12,323 nucleotides of DNA from Xanthobacteraceae bacterium (GTDB taxonomy: Bacteria > Pseudomonadota > Alphaproteobacteria > Rhizobiales > Xanthobacteraceae). Position numbers and translations under genes: made by a program. Positions within the stretch are counted from its first letter, which is position 1; each line of letters starts with the position of its first letter. Of this stretch, positions 7,342 through 12,323 are shown in pieces. The notes below the pieces were generated by a model that was not told where the DNA came from, made no database searches, and was given only the letters and a program-made list of their open reading frames with translations. The stretch lies in the NCBI GenBank assembly GCA_030037105.1, contig JASHRY010000145.1, positions 1 through 12,323 of the forward strand, read 5' to 3'.

Positions 7342-8175
7342 TCAGAATTTGAGTCCGGCGCCGACGCGGGCGCTGATGATCGAGATGAGGACATCCGATA
7401 TCGGCGCGAACACGGTGTACTCGAACTCGCCGCGCAGAAAGATGTTTTGCGTGAGCGCAACATCCACGCCGCCGCCGACCGTGCCGCCGTACAGCAAAGC
7501 CCCATTTTTCCCGGCGGTGCTGACGAAAGAAAACGGGGAGCATCCCGGAGTCGAACCCGCCTCGCAGGTTCCAGTCACGCTTGCCGCGACATTGAGATCG
7601 GTTGCCCCCAGCGCGAAGCCGATGAACCCGTAGGGCAGGAAATTGCCCAATATCCAGCCGCCGCGAGCTCGCAGCGTACCGTAATCGAGGTTCCTCAGCG
7701 TGCCGCTGCCGGAAATACCCACGGTGTAGGTGTTGCCCCCGCCGTCCGACAGACCAGTCCGTATGACCGGCGAATTCGACGCTTCGAGCGACAACCTGGT
7801 GTGACTGTAGTTGGCCTCGATGCCGACGATCACGTCCTGCCATTGGGTGTTGTAGCCGACAAAGCCGCCGTAGGCCGCTGCGCCGTCGCTGGCGGTGCCG
7901 AGCACCGATATCTGTGAGGGATCGCTCGTCGCCTCCAGTGCCGAATTGCGCAAAGTGTAGGCGATCGGCCCCTGCGTGGAATTGCTGAAATCGGCGTTGC
8001 CGTCGCTGTAGCCGAACTGCCCGCCGAAGTAGAAGCCGCTCCAGCGCGGGAACGTCGCCAGCCCCACCGGTTCCGAGCCGCGCAGGACATCAATATCATC
8101 GAGGTCGGCTGCGAACACGCACGGCGCAAACGCCACCGCGGCCAGCGCACAAATTACCCAACTTACCCAACGCAT
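7342..8175 (-). CDS. Outer-membrane beta-barrel protein, Omp25/Omp31-like
   Basis: A 277-residue outer-membrane protein. ATG 8175 was chosen over the longer open frame (to 8229) because it opens a clean signal peptide, MRWVSWVICALAAVAFAPCVFA, cleaved before ADLDDID, with Shine-Dalgarno GAAGGGG 8 nt upstream. The mature start WSGFYFGGQFGYSDGNADF is the hallmark first strand of rhizobial and Brucella Omp25/Omp31/RopB-like 8-stranded barrels. Alternating hydrophobic strands follow, such as YGGFVGYNTQWQDVIVGIEANYS and FLPYGFIGFALGATDL. It ends in VGAGLKF, with the C-terminal Phe used by the BAM machinery. One cysteine pair lies in an external-loop-like segment (CEAGSTPGC). Role: probably envelope integrity or surface structure; substrate unknown. 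It follows another omp gene across a strong terminator, so it is likely transcribed separately. Confidence 0.88.
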   Translation of the reverse strand: MRWVSWVICALAAVAFAPCVFAADLDDIDVLRGSEPVGLATFPRWSGFYFGGQFGYSDGNADFSNSTQGPIAYTLRNSALEATSDPSQISVLGTASDGAAAYGGFVGYNTQWQDVIVGIEANYSHTRLSLEASNSPVIRTGLSDGGGNTYTVGISGSGTLRNLDYGTLRARGGWILGNFLPYGFIGFALGATDLNVAASVTGTCEAGSTPGCSPFSFVSTAGKNGALLYGGTVGGGVDVALTQNIFLRGEFEYTVFAPISDVLISIISARVGAGLKF

Positions 8176-8241
8176 CGGCGCCCCTTCATCCTTTCGCGCG
8201 CATCTCGCGGCCAACAATTGCGCGATCATGGGGCATTAACC

Positions 8242-8256
8242 TTAATGGAGCGTTAG
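8242..8256 (-). promoter_or_regulatory. CtrA-like half-conserved box upstream of the 7342-8175 omp gene
   Basis: In minus-strand reading this is CTAA-N7-TTAA, one base from the CtrA consensus TTAA-N7-TTAA. It overlaps the 10-mer TTAACCTTAA (8236-8245 on the plus strand), which also occurs upstream of the other omp gene, and the 14-bp dyad CATTAA-CC-TTAATG (8235-8246). It is about 70 nt before the start codon. CtrA control is inference from motif spacing. Confidence 0.35.
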
Positions 8257-8272
8257 CTCGACCGGCTGCCGG

Positions 8273-8304
8273 AAAAAGAAAACGGCGCGGTCGCCCGCGC
8301 CGTT
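8273..8304 (-). terminator. Intrinsic terminator of the 8326-9135 omp gene
   Basis: In minus-strand reading a perfect 10-bp stem, AACGGCGCGG with CCGCGCCGTT, closes on a GCGA tetraloop (GNRA type) and is followed directly by TTCTTTTT. It starts 21 nt after the stop codon. This is the strongest Rho-independent terminator in the window and separates the two omp genes. Confidence 0.92.
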
Positions 8305-8325
8305 GTCTCCCCAGCCGCGATAGGG

Positions 8326-9135
8326 TCAGCCGCGGGTCATCAGCGGCGGCGCTACCGGCAGCTCCGGCTGCAGCAGCCAGCGCACTCCCAGCATGAAGTC
8401 TTGCGAGGACAGATGGTTGAACTTGTATGAGTCGGGATTGCAGCCGCCGGCGCAATTGATGAGGTCGGTGACCGAACCGTAGTTCAGGTAGCGGTAGGCT
8501 AGCTCGACCTTGAAGGTCGGCGTCACGTTGTAGGCGAGGCCGGCGTGGATCGCCCAGGCCAGGTTCCATCTACCGACGTCGGGGCCGACGCCAGAGCCGG
8601 ACGTGCCGATTCCGGTATCGGTAAAATCGCTGACCATGTTGTAGGCGCCGCCGACGCCGACGCCGACGAACGGCGTCAGGCACCACCACGTTCCAAGATC
8701 GACATAGGCGTTGGCCAGGAAGACGGCGGACGACAGGAACCCATGATAGGAATCGCCGAACGTTCCGCCGCCATATGTATAGATGCCGAACGCATCGTAA
8801 TCGCTCTTGGAGCGATACTCGCCGGTCACGTCGAAGCGCAGCCAGTTGTTGACCTCGTAGCCGACGCCGGCACCGAAGAATGCCGTGTCGCCCATGGAGG
8901 CGTCGCGGAAGGCGAAATCGTTGGGTGGATTGAGCGGATTCGGCAGATATTCGAGGCTGGTATTACCGATCATGCCGACGCCGACATCGCCGCGCAGATA
9001 CCAGCCGCCGGTCTCGGCTGGCTGGTACGGCATCGGCGGCTGCGGGAGCGAAAGGTCGGCGGCATATGCCGACGTGCCGATCACGGCTGCGGCCGCCGCC
9101 ACGCTGATGCGAGTGAAGAATCTGACGCTGACCAT
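8326..9135 (-). CDS. Outer-membrane beta-barrel protein, rhizobial Omp family
   Basis: A 269-residue outer-membrane protein. ATG 9135 was chosen over the open frame to 9354 because it starts a typical signal peptide, MVSVRFFTRISVAAAAAVIGTSAYA, cleaved before ADLSLPQP, and has Shine-Dalgarno GGAAAGGA 7 nt upstream. The first strand GGWYLRGDVGVG and later strands (TAFFGAGVGYEVNNWLRFDVTGEYR, CLTPFVGVGVGGAYNMV, WAIHAGLAYNVTPTFKVELAYRYL) indicate a small OMP_b-brl barrel. The last strand, QDFMLGVRWLL, is followed by a proline-rich tail ending TRG instead of a terminal aromatic residue, unlike its neighbour. Cysteines in INCAGGCNPDS may form a loop disulfide. It is only distantly similar to the adjacent omp, so the pair is family-related rather than a recent duplication. 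Function beyond envelope structure is unknown. Confidence 0.88.
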   Translation of the reverse strand: MVSVRFFTRISVAAAAAVIGTSAYAADLSLPQPPMPYQPAETGGWYLRGDVGVGMIGNTSLEYLPNPLNPPNDFAFRDASMGDTAFFGAGVGYEVNNWLRFDVTGEYRSKSDYDAFGIYTYGGGTFGDSYHGFLSSAVFLANAYVDLGTWWCLTPFVGVGVGGAYNMVSDFTDTGIGTSGSGVGPDVGRWNLAWAIHAGLAYNVTPTFKVELAYRYLNYGSVTDLINCAGGCNPDSYKFNHLSSQDFMLGVRWLLQPELPVAPPLMTRG

Positions 9136-9389
9136 GACTTCGTCCTTTCCTCGGCAGGGGCGCGCAGCACGCGGCCTCCGGCGTTGATCAGGCGAAGTTT
9201 CGCAGCAAATGTTTAAACGGGTCTTAACCTTAACACTTAACCCTGATCGTTCGTGACAGCGCGAGGCGTTTGCTTCGGGCCGTGTCAAGGCCGGTCGCAA
9301 CCCCCATTCCCGCCCGGGAGGACGGATCGGGTTAAGATTTTGTTTAAGCTGCAACCGCGAGCAGGATGCGCGATGCGTTCGCCGCTCGG
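9136..9389. other. omp-bfr intergenic region
   Basis: 254 nt without a gene. It holds a cluster of four TTAA words (9213-9240), one pair in CtrA spacing, and two further TTAA words near 9332-9347 spaced by 8 nt. A perfect minus-strand -35 TTGACA (9288-9283) has no -10 at 16-18 nt (CTCGCG lies there), so the omp promoter is not identified. I see no intrinsic terminator for bfr. Confidence 0.5.
9213..9227 (-). promoter_or_regulatory. CtrA-like box upstream of the 8326-9135 omp gene
   Basis: TTAA-N7-TTAA with exact spacing (TTAAGACCCGTTTAA in minus-strand reading), matching the alphaproteobacterial CtrA full-site consensus. Two more TTAA words follow directly (9230-9233 and 9237-9240). It lies 78-92 nt before the ATG. 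In Caulobacter and rhizobia CtrA controls several envelope and outer-membrane genes, so the context fits. Binding is inference. Confidence 0.45.
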
Positions 9390-9878
9390 TCAGTCATGGC
9401 TCTCGTCGAGCTTGCCGATGTGATGCTGGGCATAGAGTTCGAGCCCGAGCTTGGCGACGAGATCGAGTTGGGTTTCGAGGAAGTCGATATGCTCCTCCTC
9501 GTCGTGCATCAGCTTCTCGAACAGGTCGCGCGACACGTAATCCTTGACCACATGGCAATGAGTGGCGGCCTCCTCGTAGAGCGCCCGCGCCGACATTTCC
9601 GCAGCGAGATCGCAGTCGAGCACCTCCTTGACGTTCTGGCCGATATGCAGCGGGTCGAGAACCTGCATGTTCGGGAAGCCGTCGAGGAAAATGATGCGCT
9701 CAACCAGCTTGTCGGCGTGCTCCATCTCCTCGATCGATTCCTTGCGCCATTGTTTGGCCAGCGACTTGTAGCCCCAGTTATCGAGCAAACGGTAGTGCAG
9801 CCAATACTGATTGATCGCGGTCAGTTCGTGCCGGAGCGCCTTGTTGAGGTATTCAAGGACTCCCGGTTCTCCTCTCAT
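9390..9878 (-). CDS. bfr: Bacterioferritin
   Basis: Bfr forms a 24-subunit haem-containing shell that oxidises ferrous iron and stores ferric mineral in the cytoplasm. The 162 residues are the normal length, starting [21 protein letters not shown]. All di-iron ferroxidase ligands are present: Glu18, Glu51, His54, Glu94, Glu127 and His130. Met52, the axial ligand of the inter-subunit haem, is also present, so this is a true bacterioferritin and not a plain ferritin. The motif [27 protein letters not shown] is typical. ATG 9878 has a good Shine-Dalgarno, AGGAG, at 7-8 nt. It has its own promoter with an overlapping palindrome and lies 121 nt after bfd, which encodes the ferredoxin that helps release its iron. 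Confidence 0.97.
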   Translation of the reverse strand: MRGEPGVLEYLNKALRHELTAINQYWLHYRLLDNWGYKSLAKQWRKESIEEMEHADKLVERIIFLDGFPNMQVLDPLHIGQNVKEVLDCDLAAEMSARALYEEAATHCHVVKDYVSRDLFEKLMHDEEEHIDFLETQLDLVAKLGLELYAQHHIGKLDESHD

Positions 9879-9925
9879 GGCCGTGCTCCTGCAGCAGGGG
9901 AGGCTTGGTGGCCTCCGAGTCTTTA

Positions 9926-9942
9926 ATTATAACAATTATAAT
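9926..9942. promoter_or_regulatory. Perfect 7-3-7 palindrome over the bfr promoter, candidate Irr/Fur-family operator
   Basis: ATTATAA-CAA-TTATAAT is a perfect 7-bp inverted repeat with a 3-nt spacer, the same geometry as the rhizobial iron control element bound by Irr (TTTAGAA-N3-TTCTAAA), matching it at 10 of 14 positions. It covers the bfr -10 hexamer and the expected start site, where a bound repressor would block transcription. Identity of the regulator is inference; a different Fur-superfamily protein is possible. Confidence 0.55.
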
Positions 9943-9962
9943 CTAGTTCCGCCCTGCGACAA
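9935..9962 (-). promoter_or_regulatory. bfr promoter
   Basis: Minus-strand -35 TTGTCG (9962-9957), a 16-nt spacer, and a perfect -10 TATAAT (9940-9935). The transcript would start near 9928, about 50 nt before the bfr ATG. The A/T-rich -10 stands out sharply in this GC-rich DNA. Confidence 0.65.
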
Positions 9963-9999
9963 GCGTAGAGTCGTGCACAGCCGGTGATGGAGTGAAAGA

Positions 10000-10215
10000 T
10001 CAGGAACGGCGGCTGTTAGCCGGGCAGCACGCCGAGCCGGCCGTGGCGAGCGCTTCGTCCATGATGCGCCGGATGGTGCGCGCGCATCGCCCGCATTGGG
10101 CGCTGCAACCGAGGCAGTGATAGACCTCGCCGGTGGTCCGCGGGACGGCGGACTCGCTCGACAGCGCCGAGCGGACATCGTGGTCGGTCAGCACGTTGCA
10201 GGAGCAGACGATCAT
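10000..10215 (-). CDS. bfd: Bacterioferritin-associated ferredoxin
   Basis: Bfd is a small [2Fe-2S] protein that docks on bacterioferritin and passes electrons to the haem so stored iron can be reduced and released. The 71 residues start MIVCSCNVLTDHDVR. Cluster ligands expected by alignment with E. coli Bfd are Cys4, Cys6, Cys41 and Cys44 (CxC and QCGRC). An extra CxxC (Cys34, Cys37) precedes the second pair, as I recall from alphaproteobacterial members. The tail adds Cys-Cys near residues 63-64. ATG 10215 fits the family N-terminus but has a poor Shine-Dalgarno. The neighbour downstream is bfr, with a separate promoter between. Bfd in other bacteria is induced by low iron while Bfr is induced by high iron, which suits separate regulation. 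Confidence 0.92.
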   Translation of the reverse strand: MIVCSCNVLTDHDVRSALSSESAVPRTTGEVYHCLGCSAQCGRCARTIRRIMDEALATAGSACCPANSRRS

Positions 10216-10240
10216 CGTGGAAGGGTCCGGCGACAGATGG

Positions 10241-10276
10241 TAGGTGCTGCAACTATCTTAGGTACCGCAATTATCT
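10241..10276. repeat. 18-bp tandem direct repeat in the bfd leader
   Basis: In minus-strand reading, AGATAATTGCGGTACCTA (10276-10259) is followed without a gap by AGATAGTTGCAGCACCTA (10258-10241), identical at 15 of 18 positions. The junction word TACCTAAGAT recurs at 10360-10351. The repeats end 25 nt before the bfd start codon and should be transcribed from the promoter at 10316-10345. They could be a protein-binding array or an RNA element; no family is recognised. Confidence 0.7.
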
Positions 10277-10315
10277 CTACCGCAGGCAATATACGGGTGC
10301 AAAGAAAAAATTCTC

Positions 10316-10345
10316 TTTATAGCGGTTCTAAGCTTGTAGCGTCAC
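10316..10345 (-). promoter_or_regulatory. Putative bfd promoter with an overlapping ICE-like (Irr-box-like) element
   Basis: Minus-strand -35 GTGACG (10345-10340), an 18-nt spacer, and -10 TATAAA (10321-10316). The 17-mer CTTAGAACCGCTATAAA (10332-10316) matches the rhizobial Irr element TTTAGAA-N3-TTCTAAA at 11 of 14 positions and overlaps the -10, the same arrangement as at bfr. Transcription would start near 10308, giving a leader of about 90 nt. Both the promoter and operator calls are inference from sequence. Confidence 0.45.
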
Positions 10346-10536
10346 AATACATCTTAGGTAATCTTCAGTAAAAGACCTAATAAAACGCGAATTGCCAATA
10401 ATAATATACTATAGAGCTGAAAATGATCGGAGATAAACTTAAGAACATTGAAGCCACGCCGAACGGCAAATGGCGCTGATGATCGGCAACGGCGCAATAC
10501 CCGGACGATGGCGGATAATAAATCGCCCGGTTCGGC

Positions 10537-11265
10537 TCACGCCGCCGCCGATTCCTCGGAATCGTCACGCCGTCTGCGCCGGCTGCCTCGCAGCCGGCAG
10601 ATGCGCGAGGGGATGTAGCACAGATCGTCAAGGAAGCCGGCGAAGCGCTGGCCGCGCGCCAGCGTGCGGTCGAGCGCCGCCATGGTCCGCGCCTGCCCCG
10701 GGTCTTCGTCGTCGATCCAGGTGCGCAGCACCGAACCGAACAGCACGGCGAGGCCTTGCGCCCGGATGATGCCGCGCGGGCCCGATGCGTTCATCCCGGC
10801 GGCGGCGAGCATCCACTGCTGCGAGCGCACGGCAAGGCTGTTGAGCGCGAAGGCGAGCGGCGGGTCGCGGCGCGCGGACCGCAACAGCGAGCGTACGGCT
10901 TCGCGGTGCGGTGCGAGCACTTCGAGCCGGCGCATCAGCACGTCGAACAGGCGCTCCCGCTCGGGCTCCTCGGCGATGTCGCTCAAATCCGCCGCGAGCA
11001 CGGCGCGGTCGGTGGCCTTGATATGCGCCGCCAGGATCGCGAGCGTCGAAGAAAACTCGCCGCGCAGCTTCGCGAGCGACACGCCGGCCCGTCCGGCGAG
11101 GTCGGCAAAGCCGATCGCCTCGAAGGGCTTCTCGGCGAGAAGCGCCAGGAATGCCGCTATGATCTTGTCGCGGTCGCTGCTCGGGGTCGAGGCGGCCGGC
11201 CGCTGCGCAGACTGAGGACGAGTGGACCGGGGGTGTGCGGACTTGCGGGTAGGCCTGCGGACCAT
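10537..11265 (-). CDS. TetR/AcrR-family transcriptional regulator
   Basis: A 242-residue DNA-binding regulator with unknown ligand and targets. ATG 11265 was preferred over the open frame to 11310 because GAGGAG lies 7 nt before it. A basic, disordered-looking tail (1-30, rich in Arg, Pro, Ser and Ala) precedes the TetR helix-turn-helix domain at about 31-85: DRDKIIAAFLALLAEKPFEA, then IGFADLAGRAGVSLAKLRGEFSS, where AGVSLAKLRGEF is the recognition region. The all-alpha ligand and dimer domain (about 90-220) includes RLFDVLMRRLEVLAPHREAV and RSQQWMLAAAG. The C-terminus is unusual, with a run of arginines (RGSRRRRR) followed by acidic residues. It lies 91 nt after proC and may be co-transcribed with it. 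A long AT-rich gap separates it from bfd, so its link to iron genes is unproven. I recall similar regulators beside proC in Bradyrhizobium relatives. Confidence 0.85.
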   Translation of the reverse strand: MVRRPTRKSAHPRSTRPQSAQRPAASTPSSDRDKIIAAFLALLAEKPFEAIGFADLAGRAGVSLAKLRGEFSSTLAILAAHIKATDRAVLAADLSDIAEEPERERLFDVLMRRLEVLAPHREAVRSLLRSARRDPPLAFALNSLAVRSQQWMLAAAGMNASGPRGIIRAQGLAVLFGSVLRTWIDDEDPGQARTMAALDRTLARGQRFAGFLDDLCYIPSRICRLRGSRRRRRDDSEESAAA

Positions 11266-11356
11266 GGCCGAACTCCTCAAACGGATAAACTCAAGCGACA
11301 AGGCTTCCAAACCGAAAATGTAGACCCGCGCGCCCGCGGTTCCAAGGCGGAGCGCG

Positions 11357-12208
11357 TCAGCCCGCGAGTTCCCGCGCGCGTCGGGTCGCGGCTTGAACCG
11401 CTTCCTGTATCAGCCGCGCCAGACCGTTTGCGCCCATCAGCACATCGAGCGCAGCGGCGGTCGTGCCGCCTGGGGAGGTGACGTTCTCGCGCAAGGCGGC
11501 GGCCTCGAGCGCCGATCGGTGCAGCAACTCGCCGGAGCCGGCGACGGTTTCCCGCGCGAGCTTCCTCGCAACAGGCGGCGGCAGGCCGACAGCGATGCCC
11601 GCTTGCGCCAACGCTTCGGCGAGCAGGAAGACATAAGCCGGCCCGGAGCCGGATACTGCCGTCACCGCGTCCATCAAGGACTCATCGTCGATCCATTCGA
11701 CCGTTCCGGTCGCGCAGAGGAGGCGCTGCGCGAGGAGGCGTTGCGGTTCGCTCGCGCGCAGCGCTACGGCGACGGTGACGCCGCGGCCGATCGCGGCCGG
11801 CAGATTCGGCATGGCGCGCACCAAAGCGCACGGGCTCGGCAACATGCCGGAGAGGAAATGCAGCGTCCGTCCGGCCATGATCGACACGACGACCGTCGAA
11901 GGCGCAATCATCGGCGCGAGCGTGGGCATGACCTTGGCGGCGACCTGCGGCTTCACGGCAACGACGATGGCGGCGACGTCGGTCGGCGCGGGCACGGTCG
12001 GATTGAGCCTCATTCCGCGCTTCACAAGCGTGGAGATTTGCGGCGACGGTGAAGGCTCGATCACCGCGACCTTGTTCGCATCGAGGCCGCAACGCAGCCA
12101 GCCTTCGAGCAGGGCGCCGCCCATCTTGCCGGCACCCACCAGCACGAGCGAGCCGGAAAAATGATGCAGGTCCGGATTGTCACCGGTTGAAGGATTTGAG
12201 GCGCTCAT
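11357..12208 (-). CDS. proC: Pyrroline-5-carboxylate reductase
   Basis: ProC reduces 1-pyrroline-5-carboxylate to L-proline with NAD(P)H, the last step of proline synthesis, in the cytoplasm. The 283 residues are close to the family norm of about 270, with a short N-terminal extension before the Rossmann motif LVLVGAGKMGGALLEGW (G25-x-G27-x2-G30). Further conserved blocks are VVAVKPQ (82-88), SIMAGRTL (109-116), RAMPNLPA (131-138), AVSGSGPAYVFLLAEAL (184-200), and the P5CR signature LRENVTSPGGTTAAALDVL (239-257). ATG 12208 gives the usual N-terminus; the Shine-Dalgarno (CAGGG, about 10 nt away) is moderate. It precedes the TetR-type gene. Confidence 0.96.
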   Translation of the reverse strand: MSASNPSTGDNPDLHHFSGSLVLVGAGKMGGALLEGWLRCGLDANKVAVIEPSPSPQISTLVKRGMRLNPTVPAPTDVAAIVVAVKPQVAAKVMPTLAPMIAPSTVVVSIMAGRTLHFLSGMLPSPCALVRAMPNLPAAIGRGVTVAVALRASEPQRLLAQRLLCATGTVEWIDDESLMDAVTAVSGSGPAYVFLLAEALAQAGIAVGLPPPVARKLARETVAGSGELLHRSALEAAALRENVTSPGGTTAAALDVLMGANGLARLIQEAVQAATRRARELAG

Positions 12209-12323
12209 TGGCGTATTGCCCTGTCATTGCCGACGCCGCGCCACCGCGGCGAACCCTCCGTGACCATTGCCGTTTCGGCAGCATAGCGGGGAGGGCTGGT
12301 TGGTCGAAGGCATAACCCGCCGT
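12209..12323. other. proC upstream region with hairpin and weak promoter candidate
   Basis: No gene is visible in the last 115 nt. A perfect 7-bp hairpin, CGCCGCG-CCAC-CGCGGCG (12234-12251), lies 26 nt upstream of proC, with no T-run. In minus-strand reading TTCGAC (12308-12303), a 17-nt spacer and TATGCT (12285-12280) form a weak promoter candidate for proC. The gene upstream lies outside the window. Confidence 0.35.

Larger units (their letters stand above)
10216..10536. other. AT-rich bfd upstream region (321 nt)
   Basis: There is no convincing gene, and the composition is far more AT-rich than the surroundings, especially 10300-10450. It holds the 18-bp tandem repeat (10241-10276), the putative bfd promoter and iron-box-like element (10316-10345), a TTAGGT-N15-ACCTAA dyad (10354-10380), and AATAATAATATACTATAG (10398-10415). 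The last gives a second possible minus-strand promoter, TTATCT-N17-TATAGT. An 18-codon plus-strand ORF from 10423 has no ribosome site worth trusting. No clear terminator follows the tetR-type gene. Confidence 0.6.

Noticed and set aside
5997..7352. Plus-strand open frame of 451 codons
   Set aside because: It is the antisense shadow of serC, whose PLP lysine and full-length homology are clear.
8176..8229. Longer start for the 7342-8175 omp gene
   Set aside because: Residues before the chosen Met are charged and would disrupt the signal peptide; the inner ATG has a good Shine-Dalgarno.
9260..9288. Perfect TTGACA -35 for the omp gene
   Set aside because: No -10-like hexamer at 16-18 nt; the site there is CTCGCG.
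9136..9354. Longer start for the 8326-9135 omp gene
   Set aside because: It would place 73 non-homologous residues before a clear signal peptide; the inner ATG has a strong Shine-Dalgarno.
10423..10479. 18-codon plus-strand ORF in the bfd upstream region
   Set aside because: Too short, weak ribosome site and no conserved features visible; not called without comparative support.

Overview
This 12.3 kb window is GC-rich chromosomal core DNA. Gene content, protein style and promoter style suggest an alphaproteobacterium of the order Hyphomicrobiales (Rhizobiales), in the Bradyrhizobium / Rhodopseudomonas / Pseudolabrys neighbourhood. The markers are a serC-serA pair with the serC type common in that class, two small Omp25/Omp31-like beta-barrels, TTGAC-N17-TATnnn promoters, REP-like palindromes of a kind familiar from that order, and a conserved purA-linked membrane protein. 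The genus is an inference.

All eleven genes lie on the minus strand. In transcription order (right to left) they are proC (proline synthesis), a TetR-family regulator, bfd and bfr (ferredoxin partner and bacterioferritin, iron storage), two outer-membrane beta-barrel proteins, serC and serA (first two steps of serine synthesis), purA (adenylosuccinate synthetase), a single-pass membrane protein of unknown function, and a kdsD/kpsF-type arabinose-5-phosphate isomerase cut by the left window edge. I see no tRNA, rRNA, CRISPR array, insertion sequence or phage gene.

The non-coding DNA is the most informative part. The bfr promoter (TTGTCG-N16-TATAAT) has its -10 covered by a perfect 7-3-7 palindrome, and a weaker 7-3-7 element covers the putative -10 of bfd, as expected for an Irr/Fur-family iron switch. 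The bfd leader also holds an 18-bp tandem repeat. The two omp genes share a TTAACCTTAA element set in TTAA-N7-TTAA (CtrA-like) spacing, and a strong intrinsic terminator separates them. Two 39-nt REP-like palindromes in inverted orientation lie between serC and serA. serC has a clear promoter and a small hairpin holding its Shine-Dalgarno sequence.

I found no evidence for a new defence or mobile system. The main undescribed item is the 529-residue membrane protein between purA and kdsD. Weaker leads are the regulatory repeats and a 60-codon open stretch in frame after the serA stop.
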